From NCBI RefSeq assembly GCF_003994255.1, contig NZ_ML133854.1, positions 1-64,000 on the forward strand: DNA of 64,000 nt, written 5' to 3'. The position numbers were made by a program, and so were the translations under genes. Shown piece after piece: positions 16,656-25,700 of the stretch. This stretch comes from Brachybacterium paraconglomeratum. GTDB taxonomy: Bacteria; Actinomycetota; Actinomycetes; Actinomycetales; Dermabacteraceae. Within the stretch, counting starts at the first letter, position 1; each line of letters starts with the position of its first letter. The notes under the pieces were generated by a model. That model saw only the letters and a list, made by a program, of their open reading frames with translations, was not told where the DNA came from and made no database searches.

Positions 16656-17414
16656 ATGACCGCTCCCGAGGGGCGGCGCACCATCCCGCTGGCGGAGGTG
16701 ACGCTGCCGCACCAGTGCCCCGCGCCCGTGCGCCTGGGTGTGCTCTCCCGCTCCGCATACTTCCACGGTCTGGACGCCGCGGCGCTCGAGGGCATCGACC
16801 GACGCATGCGCACCGCCACGATCGGCGCCGACGAGGCGGTGTTCCGGGCGGGGGAGGAGGCGAGGGCCCTGTACGTCGTCGCCGAGGGGCGGGTGCGGAT
16901 GTCGCAGCCGACGCCGTCGGGCGCGCTCGTGGTCACCGACATCCTCGGGCCGGGGGCGATGTTCGGGGCGATGAGCAGCCTCGGCGAGCCCGTGCACCAG
17001 CGCACCGCGACCGCGCTCGTCGGCTCCTGCGTGCTGCAGATCGGGCAGGCCGCCTTCCGAGAGGTGATGGTCGAGCAGCCCGTCGTGGGGCTGCGGGTCG
17101 TGGACGACCTCGCCGAGCGGCTCTCCCGCGCCCAGACCGACCTGGGCGGGCAGGGTCCGGACACCGTCGAGCAGCGGGTCGCGCGGGCACTGCTGCGCCT
17201 CGCCGAGACGCTCGGGGAGGACCGCGGCGCGCAGGGCTTGCTGCTCGAGGTGCCGCTGAGCCGGGCGGACCTCGCCGGCCTCGCCCGCTCCACCCCCGAG
17301 TCGGTCTCCCGCGTGATGAGTCGGCTGCGGCGCGAGGGGATCATCGACTCCGGCCGGCGCTGGACCTCGATCCTGGACCGCGGCGCGCGCGAGGAGCGCG
17401 CCGCGGCGAGCTGA
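16656..17414 (+). CDS. Crp/Fnr family transcriptional regulator
   Basis: A 252-residue regulator: an effector (cNMP-like) domain over residues 25-145 and a winged helix with the recognition helix TPESVSRVMSRL. Its E-x-x-S-R pattern (about E215, S218, R219) equals that of E. coli FNR, which reads a TGA core, and a matching dyad lies in its own upstream region. It has only two cysteines (in HQCPAP and GSCVLQ), so it is not a [4Fe-4S] FNR; a metal, thiol or small-molecule signal is possible. It is divergent from the CopZ-like/ATPase genes and is their likely regulator. Its stop abuts the stop of the neighbouring transporter gene with no spacer. Confidence 0.87.
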   Translation: MTAPEGRRTIPLAEVTLPHQCPAPVRLGVLSRSAYFHGLDAAALEGIDRRMRTATIGADEAVFRAGEEARALYVVAEGRVRMSQPTPSGALVVTDILGPGAMFGAMSSLGEPVHQRTATALVGSCVLQIGQAAFREVMVEQPVVGLRVVDDLAERLSRAQTDLGGQGPDTVEQRVARALLRLAETLGEDRGAQGLLLEVPLSRADLAGLARSTPESVSRVMSRLRREGIIDSGRRWTSILDRGAREERAAAS

Positions 17415-18539
17415 TCAGATCGGTCGGCGGCGCACCAGGCGCAGCACGGTGCGCAGGATCATCATCACCAGCAGCAGGATCCCCACGTAGCCGTTGATGA
17501 CGTAGACGATGTTGACCATCTGCGAGAACGGCAGCACCAGCCCGATCAGGGTGCCGACCGCGGCGAGGACCACGGTGAGGCGCTTGAACCCGGGGGTGCC
17601 GTCGGCGAAGAAGCGCTGGGAGACGGTCCACAGCAGCGGCACGGCCGTGGTGAAGATGCCCGCGAGGATGATCAGCGAGAAGACCGAGGCGAGGGCGGGG
17701 CTGATCTCGTTCGCCAGCACCAGCATCGGGATCTCGGTGCCGGCGACGAACTCGATGTTCGCCAGCAATCCGAGCCCGACGACGATGCACGCGACCGAGA
17801 ACAGGGTGCCGCCGAGGACGCCGCCCGAGGCGGCCTCGCGGTTGCTGCGGGTGGTGCGGCCCAGCGCCGTCAGGAACGCCGCGAGCCAGAGCATGCAGAA
17901 GCCGACGTAGGACAGCCCCGACATGACCTAGTTGTTCGAGGCCTGCACCAGGTCGAGCGAGGGGAGCATGGACACGCCCTCGCCGACGCCGTGCGAGGAG
18001 CGGACGATGCCCACGATGCCCAGCGCGATCGCGATCACCACGATGACCGGGCCGATCTTGCTGATCACGTCCACCAGGCTCGAGAGCCCGAACCAGGCCG
18101 TCAGCCCCACCACGACCGCGAGCGCCACGCCGTCGATGTGCTTCGAGAGGCCGTCGTGCTCCTCGCACACGGCGCCCGCGCCGGAGACCATCACGGTGAA
18201 GCTCAGGAACACGAACAGGATCGAGAACCAGTCGAAGAAGGTGCCCAGATACCTGCCGCAGTAGTAGGAGAAGATCCGTGAGGGCTTGTCGAACCTGTGC
18301 TTCCGCCCGACGAGGAAGAATTCCACGCACACGTAGGAGATCAGCACCAGCACCAGCAGGCCGGTGCCGAAGATCCCCCAGTAGCCGTAGGAGGTGAAGT
18401 ACTGCAGGATCTCCTGCCCGGTCGCGAAGCCCGAGCCGATCAGGAAGGCGATGATCGCCCCTGCAAAGGTGAGCACCCGCAGCGGGGTGCTGTTCTCTCT
18501 GGTCGCGAGGTCTTTCTGGGTCGTCGTCGACTGCTCCAC
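17415..18539 (-). pseudogene. YkvI-like membrane transporter interrupted by an in-frame amber codon
   Basis: Two open segments (start near 18539 to the TAG at 17928-17930, and 17924 to 17415) lie in the same frame, separated only by TAG and one Val codon. Together they encode one roughly 375-residue membrane protein with about ten hydrophobic helices. The N-terminal part, AGAIIAFLIGSGFATGQEI, matches the YkvI-like family of the APC/NSS-type transporter fold. The break falls between helices 6 and 7, just before SGLSYVGFCMLW. A GTG at 18539 with AGGAG five bases upstream is the likely start; a GTG ten codons earlier is less well placed. Either a true nonsense mutation, a sequencing error in one codon (for example TAC) or readthrough. 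Confidence 0.75.
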
Positions 18540-18647
18540 GGAAGCTCCTGCCCGGGGACATCCTGGCACGGGTCCTCGGCCGCCCCTCGTCGGACGGTCC
18601 GCTCCGCTGCGCCGGGAGGGGGCGTGCCGCCGTCGGCCCGCTCACCC

Positions 18648-18659
18648 CTGATATATCAA
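18648..18659. promoter_or_regulatory. AT-rich dyad, possible operator
   Basis: CTGATATATCAA contains the perfect ten-base palindrome TGATATATCA, conspicuous in this GC-rich sequence. It lies about 110 bases upstream of the broken transporter gene. GntR-type regulators bind sites of this style, but the regulator is unknown. Confidence 0.35.
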
Positions 18660-18865
18660 TGGTCGGCGCTCAATGTATGTGGTGGTGCTCACGCCGTCAA
18701 TCGGCGTGCGACGGCGCTGCCGAGGCGGAGCCGGGTCCGGGTCGCGACATGGGGCCGGGATGGCTCGAGGGCGCCGCCGACGCGCTCGCCGACGAGGCGT
18801 CGCTGCCGGAGTGGGCCGAGATCGCGAGGGAGCACGATCGCGCAGTGACCGGCGCGCGTCGCTGA
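18659..18865 (+). CDS. doubtful small ORF
   Basis: A 68-codon frame whose second half (GWLEGAADALADEASLPEWA and onward) reads like soluble helical protein, while the first half (Cys/Trp/Arg-rich) does not. An internal ATG near 18749 could start a 38-residue peptide. No ribosome-binding site is evident. It may be a remnant or not a gene at all. Confidence 0.2.
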   Translation: MVGAQCMWWCSRRQSACDGAAEAEPGPGRDMGPGWLEGAADALADEASLPEWAEIAREHDRAVTGARR

Positions 18866-18940
18866 GCGGACCGGAGGAGACGAGGAGCGGAGGCGATGGG
18901 GCCGACGAATCCGTGTCGTCCACGCGCTGAACGATGCTGA

Positions 18941-19016
18941 TGGTGCCCCCGGCAGGATTCGAACCTGCGACACCCGCTTTAGGAGAGCGGTGCTCTATCC
19001 CCTGAGCTACGGAGGC
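18941..19016 (-). tRNA. tRNA-Arg (anticodon CCT)
   Basis: Read on the minus strand: acceptor GCCTCCG pairs with CGGGGGC, anticodon stem CCGCT/AGCGG encloses loop CTCCTAA with anticodon CCT, the T arm contains GGTTCGAATC, and CCA is encoded at the 3' end. It decodes AGG, a rare arginine codon in such a GC-rich genome. Confidence 0.95.
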
Positions 19017-19093
19017 GCTCCGGTCCGGTCGGGGGATGGATCCCCATGAACGAAGGCCTGGGTCATCGTAGCGTCCCATGGCAGGATCGCTCC

Positions 19094-20527
19094 ATGTCGA
19101 CCGCATCGCACGAGACCGCCGCCACCGTCGCCGCCGTGATCCTGGCCGGGGGAGCGGCCTCGCGCCTGGGCGGCACCGACAAGACCCGCCTGCCCATCGC
19201 GGGCGCGAGCGTGCTCGAGCGTGTGCTGCGGGCCGCCCCCGTCGGCCGCCGCATCGTCGTGGGCCCGAGCGGGGCCGACGGCGGCGACCTCGCCGCCCGC
19301 CACGGCGCCCGCTTCGTGCTCGAGGACCCGCCGCGCTCCGGGCCGCTGGCCGCGCTCGCCCGCGGCGTCGCCGAGATCTCCGAGGCGCCCGACGAGGCGA
19401 CCGTGCTGGTCCTCGGCGGGGACATGCCACTGCTGCGCCCCGAGACGCTCCGCGCCCTCGCCGCTCGCAGCGCCGAGACCGGCCGCGTCGTCGCCCTCGA
19501 GTCGAAGGACGGGCATGTGCAGTTCCTCGGTGCCGCCTGGCCGCTCGGCCGGATCCGCGCCGAGCTCTCCGAGATCGAGCACGACGGCGGCGGCTGGGCG
19601 GACCTCAGCCTGCGCCGCCTCTACGGCACCCTCGGCGAGGGCGAGCTCGTGAGCCTGCCCGTCACCGGCTCCGAGGCCGCCGACATCGACACCCCCGACG
19701 CCCTGGACCAGGTGCGCCGCGCCGCCGGCCCCCGCATCGCCCTCGCCCAGATCGAGGTGCCCACCGATCATGAGTCGATGGTCGCCGTGGTCCGCGGCGC
19801 CGTCGCCGAGGCCGCCCAGGAGGGCGCCCACCTCGTGCTCCTGCCCGAGGCGACCCTCACCCCCTTCGGCACCGACCTGCGCGCCGCCGCCGAGACCCAC
19901 CACGAGGACTTCGCCCGTCTGCTCCAGGAGCTCGCCGACGAGCACTCCCTCGTTGTGGTCGCCGGCTCCTTCAGCCCCGCGGACGACGGCCGCGTCCACA
20001 ACACCGTCCTCGTTCGCGGCCCCGGCGGCACCCCCTCGCTCGAGTACCGCAAGATCCACCTCTTCGACGCCTTCGACGCCGACGAGTCCGCCACCGTCGC
20101 CCCCGGGCAGGAGCTGGTCACCTTCGACCTCGCCGGCACCCGCTTCGGCCTCGCCACCTGCTACGACATGCGCTTCCCGGAGCAGTTCACGGCGCTCGCC
20201 CGCCGCGGCGCGCACGCGATCCTGCTGCCGACGGCCTGGGCCGAGGGCCCCGGCAAGCGCGAGCAGCTCCAGCTGCTGCTGCGCGCGCGGGCGCTGGACT
20301 CGACCTCGGTGATCCTCGCCGCCGACCAGTCCCCGCCCGCCGGCTACGCGGGCAGGGCCCCGCGCGGCATCGGCCGCTCCGCCGCCGTCGGCCCGCTGGG
20401 CCGGATCCGCCAGGAGCTCGGGCTCGAGCCCGGACTGCTGATGGTCGACCTGGACCTCGCCGAGGTCGAGACGGCGCGCGCGACCCTGCCCGTGCTGCGC
20501 CACGCGGTGCCGCTGCCCGAGCGCTGA
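19094..20527 (+). CDS. fusion of a MobA-like nucleotidyltransferase and a nitrilase-superfamily amidohydrolase
   Basis: A 477-residue two-domain protein. Residues about 10-200 form a MobA-like NTP transferase: AAVILAGGAASRLGGTDKTR for nucleotide binding and LVLGGDMPLL with the metal-binding Asp. Residues about 212-477 form a carbon-nitrogen hydrolase with the Glu-Lys-Cys triad in LLPEATLTPFG (about E251), EYRKIHLFDAF (about K319) and ATCYDMRFPEQF (about C356), closest in style to Nit1/Nit2 omega-amidases. The frame is continuous, so this is a real fusion. An AGGA site precedes ATG at 19094. One domain suggests molybdenum cofactor or other nucleotide transfer, the other repair or deamidation of small amides; the combined role is unknown. 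Confidence 0.8.
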   Translation: MSTASHETAATVAAVILAGGAASRLGGTDKTRLPIAGASVLERVLRAAPVGRRIVVGPSGADGGDLAARHGARFVLEDPPRSGPLAALARGVAEISEAPDEATVLVLGGDMPLLRPETLRALAARSAETGRVVALESKDGHVQFLGAAWPLGRIRAELSEIEHDGGGWADLSLRRLYGTLGEGELVSLPVTGSEAADIDTPDALDQVRRAAGPRIALAQIEVPTDHESMVAVVRGAVAEAAQEGAHLVLLPEATLTPFGTDLRAAAETHHEDFARLLQELADEHSLVVVAGSFSPADDGRVHNTVLVRGPGGTPSLEYRKIHLFDAFDADESATVAPGQELVTFDLAGTRFGLATCYDMRFPEQFTALARRGAHAILLPTAWAEGPGKREQLQLLLRARALDSTSVILAADQSPPAGYAGRAPRGIGRSAAVGPLGRIRQELGLEPGLLMVDLDLAEVETARATLPVLRHAVPLPER

Positions 20528-20631
20528 GCCCGCGGCGAGCACGATCTGATCGCGGGGCTGCCGGGAGTGCCGCTCGGCAGGCCCGCCTGTCGGCGTGACC
20601 TGGGGAACAGACCCGCCCCGACCCTCTCGCG

Positions 20632-20637
20632 TACCCT
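20632..20637 (+). promoter_or_regulatory. leaderless -10 hexamer of the copC-like gene
   Basis: TACCCT, six bases, then the GTG start at 20644. Confidence 0.6.
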
Positions 20638-20643
20638 GCCGGG

Positions 20644-21267
20644 GTGAACACCCTGCTCAGCCGCCGTGCCTCCGTTCGCCCCGCCGCCCTCGCAGCGCTC
20701 TTCGCCGCCCTGCTCGCCGCGCTCCTCGCGCTCGGCGCGCCCGCGCAGGCGCATGACACGCTGCTCGAGTCGGATCCGGCCGACGGCGCGACGCTGGAGA
20801 GTTCGCCCGAGGCGATCACCCTCACCTTCTCCGCCGACGTCCTCGAGGTGAGCCCGCTGGTGCGGATCACCGACGAGAACGGCGAGCAGCTGGCCGAGAT
20901 CACTCCGAGCATCGACGGACCCGTCGCCACCGCGACCCTCGAGGAGCCGCTGCCCGCGGGGACCAGCACCGTCCAGTGGCGCGTCGTCTCCAGCGACGGC
21001 CACCCCATCGAGGGCACCTTCGAGGTGGCCGTCGAGCAGGACGCCGCCGCGGAGGAGACCACCGAGGCGCCCGCCGAGGAGAGCAGCCCCGCCGAGGAGA
21101 GCGCCCCCGCCGAGACCGCCGCCCCCGCCGAGGAGGGTGAGCAGGCCACGGCCGAGGCCGCCGAGGAGGAGAGCGGCTCCTCCATGACCCCGCTGCTCAT
21201 CGTGTTCGGCGTCGTCGTGGTCGGCGCGGTCGTCGCGGTGCTGCTGATCATGCGCCGCCGCGACTGA
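20644..21267 (+). CDS. CopC-domain copper-resistance-like protein, membrane anchored
   Basis: A 207-residue exported protein. The signal peptide ends APAQA, leaving His37 as the mature N-terminus (HDTLLESDPADGA), which in CopC proteins is the Cu(II) ligand. The beta-sandwich domain ends with the conserved SSDGHPIEGTFEV. A long Ala/Glu/Pro linker (about residues 130-178) leads to a C-terminal membrane helix and RRRD, so the domain is held outside the membrane. No CopD-like permease is adjacent. The GTG start is set by the leaderless promoter. Confidence 0.87.
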   Translation: MNTLLSRRASVRPAALAALFAALLAALLALGAPAQAHDTLLESDPADGATLESSPEAITLTFSADVLEVSPLVRITDENGEQLAEITPSIDGPVATATLEEPLPAGTSTVQWRVVSSDGHPIEGTFEVAVEQDAAAEETTEAPAEESSPAEESAPAETAAPAEEGEQATAEAAEEESGSSMTPLLIVFGVVVVGAVVAVLLIMRRRD

Positions 21268-21374
21268 CACCCGGTCCGTCGGTCGCTGGGCCGCAACCGC
21301 GTCGGCCGCTCGACCCCGCGCCGCCGGCCCGCCGGCCCACCGGCCCCGCGACCCGGCCCGTCGGCCGTGGCCCG

Positions 21375-21434
21375 CCCCCTGAGCAGCGAAGAACCCCCGA
21401 GGCATGCCTCGGGGGTTCTTCGCTGCTCAGGGGG
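21375..21434. terminator. 60-base perfect palindrome, bidirectional terminator
   Basis: A perfect inverted repeat centred at 21404/21405 (GGCATGCC) with 30-base arms including GAGCAGCGAAGAACCCCCGA; pairing continues outward to 21371-21439 with a one-base bulge. It lies between convergent genes and, read either way, has a T-containing segment (GGGGGTTCTT) in the arm. Confidence 0.8.
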
Positions 21435-21442
21435 GCGGGGAC

Positions 21443-21640
21443 TCAGTTGTCCTTGTTGTCGTCCCCGCCGAGTCCGAGTCGGTCGCGGGCGGCGTCCGCG
21501 CCCTTGTCGACGTGACCGTCGACGTTGTCCGGAGCGCGATCCTTGACCTGCTCGGTCGCACCGTCGAGGCCCTGCTCGACCTTGTCCGGGTTGTCGTTGG
21601 CGAAGTCCTTGGCCTTGTTCAGCGCGTCATCGAAGCCCAT
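21443..21640 (-). CDS. MT0933-like antitoxin family protein
   Basis: A 65-residue, highly charged, glycine-tailed protein: ALNKAKDFANDNPDKVEQGL and a following DGH-KGADAARDRLG segment match the MT0933/Rv0909-like family, annotated as antitoxins but often found without a toxin. No toxin gene is adjacent here. The second of two close ATGs (21640) is chosen because AAAGGA lies seven bases upstream of it. Confidence 0.8.
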   Translation of the reverse strand: MGFDDALNKAKDFANDNPDKVEQGLDGATEQVKDRAPDNVDGHVDKGADAARDRLGLGGDDNKDN

Positions 21641-21794
21641 GGTCATGTCCTTTCGTTCGCGGAACCACCCCGTGACCGGGGCGACATCGCCAACCTACGA
21701 CGCCCCGCCGCCGTGACTCAAACGTGACCCGACGATCCGACGGGATCTGGTCGATTCTGCGCGCGACAGGCGCTATCGGTCGCAAAGCGCGCAA

Positions 21795-21800
21795 TACTGT
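21795..21800 (+). promoter_or_regulatory. predicted -10 hexamer of the DeoR regulator gene
   Basis: TACTGT, four bases before a GTG (21805) and ten before the ATG (21811). Confidence 0.45.
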
Positions 21801-21810
21801 CTGCGTGACC

Positions 21811-22671
21811 ATGCGCGAAACCGGGCCCCGCCCCTCCGCTTCGACCCCCTCGAGCCCGTCCCAGGCGCCGCGTCGCGCCGCGAGGGGACGCAGCGCCCGC
21901 TGGGACCACGTGCTCTCGCTGCTGACCACCACCAAGCGCCTCAGCGTCGCCGAGGTCGCCGCCGACCTCGAGGTCAGCGAGTCCACGGTGCGACGCGACT
22001 TCATGGAGATGGAGCGGGCCCAGCTCGCCCGGCGCACCCACGGCGGGATCGTCGCGGTCGACGTCGCCTACTCCCTCGCCAGCGTCCCGCGCGCGGCCGA
22101 CGAGGGCTCCGCCCAGCGCGAGCGGGTCGCGGACCGCGCCGCCTCCCTCGTCGAGCCCGGGCAGATCATCGGCTTCAACGGAGGGCGCACCACCACCTCC
22201 GCCGCCCGCCGGGCCGTCTCCCGCTCAGACCTCGACTCCCGCGACGGGACGCCGGGCCTGACCGTGGTCTGCGCGGCGCTGAACATCGCCACCGAGGCCG
22301 TGCTGCGCCCCTCCGTGCGCACCGTCGTGCTCGGCGGCGTCGCCGAGCCCTACTCCTTCGAGCTCACCGGCCCCCTCGCCACCGCCACCATGCGCGACCT
22401 GTGGCTGGACACGATGTTCGTCGGCACCGTCGGACTCGACCTCGGTGCGGGCCTGACCTGCAACTCCGACGCCGAGGCGGGAGTCACCCGGATCATGATC
22501 GGCCACTCCCGCCGCGTCGTCGGCCTCGCCACCGCCGACAAGATCGGCCACCGCGCACTCGCCGGGATCTGCCCCGTCTCCGTGCTCACCGACCTGGTCA
22601 TCGCCGGTCCCGTCCCCGAGGACCTCCGCGCCCATCTGCAGGAGAGCTCGGTGCGCCTGCACGAGGTGTGA
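21811..22671 (+). CDS. DeoR/GlpR family transcriptional regulator
   Basis: A 286-residue regulator. The N-terminal HTH (WDHVLSLLTTTKRLSVAEVA, then ESTVRRDFMEMERAQL and TRRTHGGI) is the DeoR pattern, followed by a sugar-phosphate-sensing ISOCOT-like domain with the conserved FVGTVGLDL and a C-terminal TDKIGHRA-type segment. A proline/alanine-rich leader precedes the HTH. ATG 21811 or GTG 21805 is the probable start; longer frames are not supported by the promoter position. No sugar operon is adjacent, so the target is unknown. Confidence 0.83.
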   Translation: MRETGPRPSASTPSSPSQAPRRAARGRSARWDHVLSLLTTTKRLSVAEVAADLEVSESTVRRDFMEMERAQLARRTHGGIVAVDVAYSLASVPRAADEGSAQRERVADRAASLVEPGQIIGFNGGRTTTSAARRAVSRSDLDSRDGTPGLTVVCAALNIATEAVLRPSVRTVVLGGVAEPYSFELTGPLATATMRDLWLDTMFVGTVGLDLGAGLTCNSDAEAGVTRIMIGHSRRVVGLATADKIGHRALAGICPVSVLTDLVIAGPVPEDLRAHLQESSVRLHEV

Positions 22672-22726
22672 GCAGGTCGGGCGTCCCACGGCGGCACGCC
22701 TGCGCGGACGCCCGCCGGGCTCCCGG

Positions 22727-22732
22727 TAGCGT
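22727..22732 (+). promoter_or_regulatory. predicted -10 hexamer of the helicase-like gene
   Basis: TAGCGT, eight bases, then ATG at 22741; no ribosome-binding site. Confidence 0.5.
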
Positions 22733-22740
22733 GGGCTCCC

Positions 22741-25700
22741 ATGTGGAGTTTCCTGCGCGGGAAGAAGCGACCGGAGAGCACGGACCAGGAGGCGCCGTCG
22801 CGCGACGACGCCCTGTCGGCCCTCGCCCGGGAGCGTCGCGGCGAGCGGTCCGGGGACCAGCAGGAGGCCCCCGCGAGCCCCGACCCGGCACCTGCCGCCC
22901 CGCAGCGCGAGGAGCCCCCGGCCGAGCCTGCGCGGACCGGCGGCTACGAGGTCGTGCTCGACCACCGCTTCGACGAGGTCGGAGCCGGGATCGCGCCCGA
23001 GCAGGACGAGGACGGCGTGCCCGTGGTCCGCCGCGAGCACCGACCACTCAGCCGCGAGGACCGCGTCGCCGACGCCCTGGACCGCTGGGCCCAGCAGATC
23101 ACCGGCGGCGTCACCGCCCCCTCCTTCCTCACCCAGATCCGTGCCGGCGGCACGGTCCTGGACCTCACCCACTCCCATCCCTCCGGCCTCGCGCAGCTCC
23201 TCGCCGGCCGCGGCCCGACGCGCCTGTCCTCCCTGGTCCGCGAGGTCGGGGCGCTCGCCGACGCCCGCGCCCACGCCCGCACCATCCGCGAGGTCGCCGA
23301 GCGGCACGCGGAGGAGGTGGGCCTGACCACCTGCCACCTCGGGATCGGCGAGGCGATCTGGTACCCCGAGGACGGCTCCGAGCCGATCCACGCCCCCGTG
23401 CTCGTGCGCCCCGTGACCCTGCGTCTGCGCGGCAACGCCCGCGAGGACGTCGACCTCGAGGTCGACGCGACCGCGGACCTCAACCCGGTCCTGCTGCGCG
23501 CCCTGCGCGAGGCCGGCGTCGCCGTCGACGCCCGCGCGCTGCTGGCCACGACCGACGGCGCCCACGGCTTCGACCCCAACCCCGTCCTGGACGCCTTCCG
23601 CTCCCTCGGCCAGCCGCTGACCGGCTTCCGCGTCCTGCACGCCCTCGTCGTCGGGAACATGATGGACGCCGCCGGCTCCGTCGCCGAGGACCTCGCCGAG
23701 GCGCGCGAGGACTGGGCCGCCTCGCCGCTGGTCGCCGCGCTCGCCGGCGACGAGACCGCCCGCACCGAGGTGCAGGACGCGGAGGGGACCGAGCTCCCCT
23801 CGGTGCCCGAGGACGAGCTGGTCGCCGCCGTCGACCCCGGCCACCGCGCCGTGCTCGAACGGGTCCTGGCCGGTGGGGACCTCGCCGTGCCCACCCCGCC
23901 CGGCACCACCAGCCTCGACCTCGTGGTCGACCTCGCCGAGGAGCTCAACGCCCGCGGCAAGAGCGTCCTGATCGTCTCCCAGCGCCGCCGCAACCTCTCA
24001 CAGCTCGTCGAGATCGCCCGCCGCCGCGGCCTCGACGAGCTCGTCTTCGACCTCTCCCCGGACCCGTCCCTGCAGCGCAACGCCTCCGCCTCGCTGCTGC
24101 GCAGCCTGCGCCGCGCCGGCTCCCACGGACTCGGTCCGGACGACGCCGCCCCCGAGGAGCTCGGCGCCAGCCGCGACATCCTCGTCGGCCACGTCGAGGC
24201 GATGCACCGGATCCAGGAGCCGTGGGACGCCTCCGCCCACGACGCGATCTCCGCGCTCGCCGCGCTGACCCGCCTCCACCCCGCCCCCCGCACCTCCGTG
24301 CGCCTGCCCGGCTCCGTGGCCGCGCAGATGGTGGGGGAGGACCGCGACCGCTACACCGAAGCGCTGCGCGAGGCGGCCGAGGTGGGCGTGCTCTCCACCG
24401 GTCCCGAGCAGACCGCCTGGTACGGCGCGCCGATCAGCTCCGACACCCAGGCATCGCGGGCCGAGGAGCTCGTGGACCAGCTGCGCGGCGAGATCCTGCC
24501 GCAGCTGCGCCGCGCCGGCGCCCGCGCCGGCGGAGAGCTGGGACTGCGCGAGCCCGCGACCCTCGTCCAGCTCGGCGAGCGCCTCGCCCTGCTGGACCGG
24601 GTGCAGGCGCTGCTGGGCACCTTCCAGTCCGCCGTGTTCGCCGCCCCGCTGCCCGATCTCGTCGCCGCCACCGCCGACAAGCGCTGGCGCGAGGAGCGCG
24701 GCGTGGAGATGGGCTTCGGCGCCCGTCGGCGGCTGAAGAAGGAGGCCGCCGCGCTGCAGCGCCCCGCCGCCCTGTCCCCGGACCTGCACCGCGACCTCGG
24801 CGAGGCCCGTGACGTGGTCGAGGAGTGGCGCCGCCACGCCGCCGAGGCGGAGGGGAGCCCCTCGCGGCCGTCCCTGCCCGAGGACCTCGAGCAGATCCAC
24901 CGCATCGCCGCCCGCTCCCAGAAGGTGCTCGACGAGCTCGCCGTGCTGCTGGACGGCACCCCCGCCGGCGCCGACCTCGCCCGCACCGACCTCGACGAGC
25001 TCGAGCGCCGCGTCGAGGCCCTCGCCGCGGACCGCTCCGATCTCGAGACCCTTCCGCGGCGCACCGAGCTGCTGCGCCGACTCGGCTTCGACGGCCTCGG
25101 CGAGCTCGTCGAGGACCTCCGTGCCCGCCGCGTCCCGATCGACCAGGTCGGCGCCGAGCTGGAGCTGGCCTGGTGGCGCAGCGTCCTCGAGATGATCGCC
25201 GGCGCCGAGCCGACCATCTCCCAGTACGACGGCACCTCCCTCTCCCAGGTCGCCGAGCGCTTCCGCCGCCTGGACTCCGCCTACCTCTCCGACGCCTCCG
25301 CTCGCGTGCACGCCGCGGCCGACGAAACGCGAGTGGCGACGATGAAGCTCTACCCGGACACCTCCCGCGCCGCGATCGCCGAGCTCGCCCGCTCCTCGAC
25401 CGTGTCCATCCGCGACCTCGCCGCGAAGTACGAGGACATCCTCTTCGCGGCCCGACCCGCCTGGCTCGCCTCCCCGTACCTGGTCCCGCAGGTCATCCCG
25501 CGGGGGCGCCACTTCGACGTGCTGATCGTCGCCGACGGCGGGCGCCTGCCCACCGCCGCGGCGCTGCCCTCGATCGTCCGGGCGTCGCAGACCGTCGTCG
25601 TCGGCGATGTGCTCGAGTACGGCGGGGACTCGGTCCCGAGCCTCCTCGACGACATGCTGCGCATCGCCCCGCACCAGGAGATCCTGCGCGATCCCCATCC

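Larger units (their letters stand above)
18570..18940. other. intergenic region between the broken transporter and tRNA-Arg
   Basis: About 370 bases with no recognised gene. It holds an AT-rich dyad at 18648-18659 and a doubtful small ORF at 18659-18865. The minus-strand promoter of the transporter should also lie here. Confidence 0.5.

Noticed and set aside
16656-17414. Oxygen-sensing [4Fe-4S] FNR
   Set aside because: Only two cysteines are present, not the four needed for the cluster, although the DNA-recognition helix is FNR-like.
17415-18539. Two separate membrane-protein genes
   Set aside because: Both pieces are in one frame, separated by a single stop codon, and together match one transporter family; the second piece has no ribosome-binding site of its own.
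18570-19016. Prophage or integrated element at tRNA-Arg
   Set aside because: The tRNA gene is intact and no integrase or repeated attachment sequence is visible on either side.
21443-21640. Complete toxin-antitoxin locus
   Set aside because: The MT0933-like gene stands alone between terminators and a divergent regulator; no toxin gene is adjacent.
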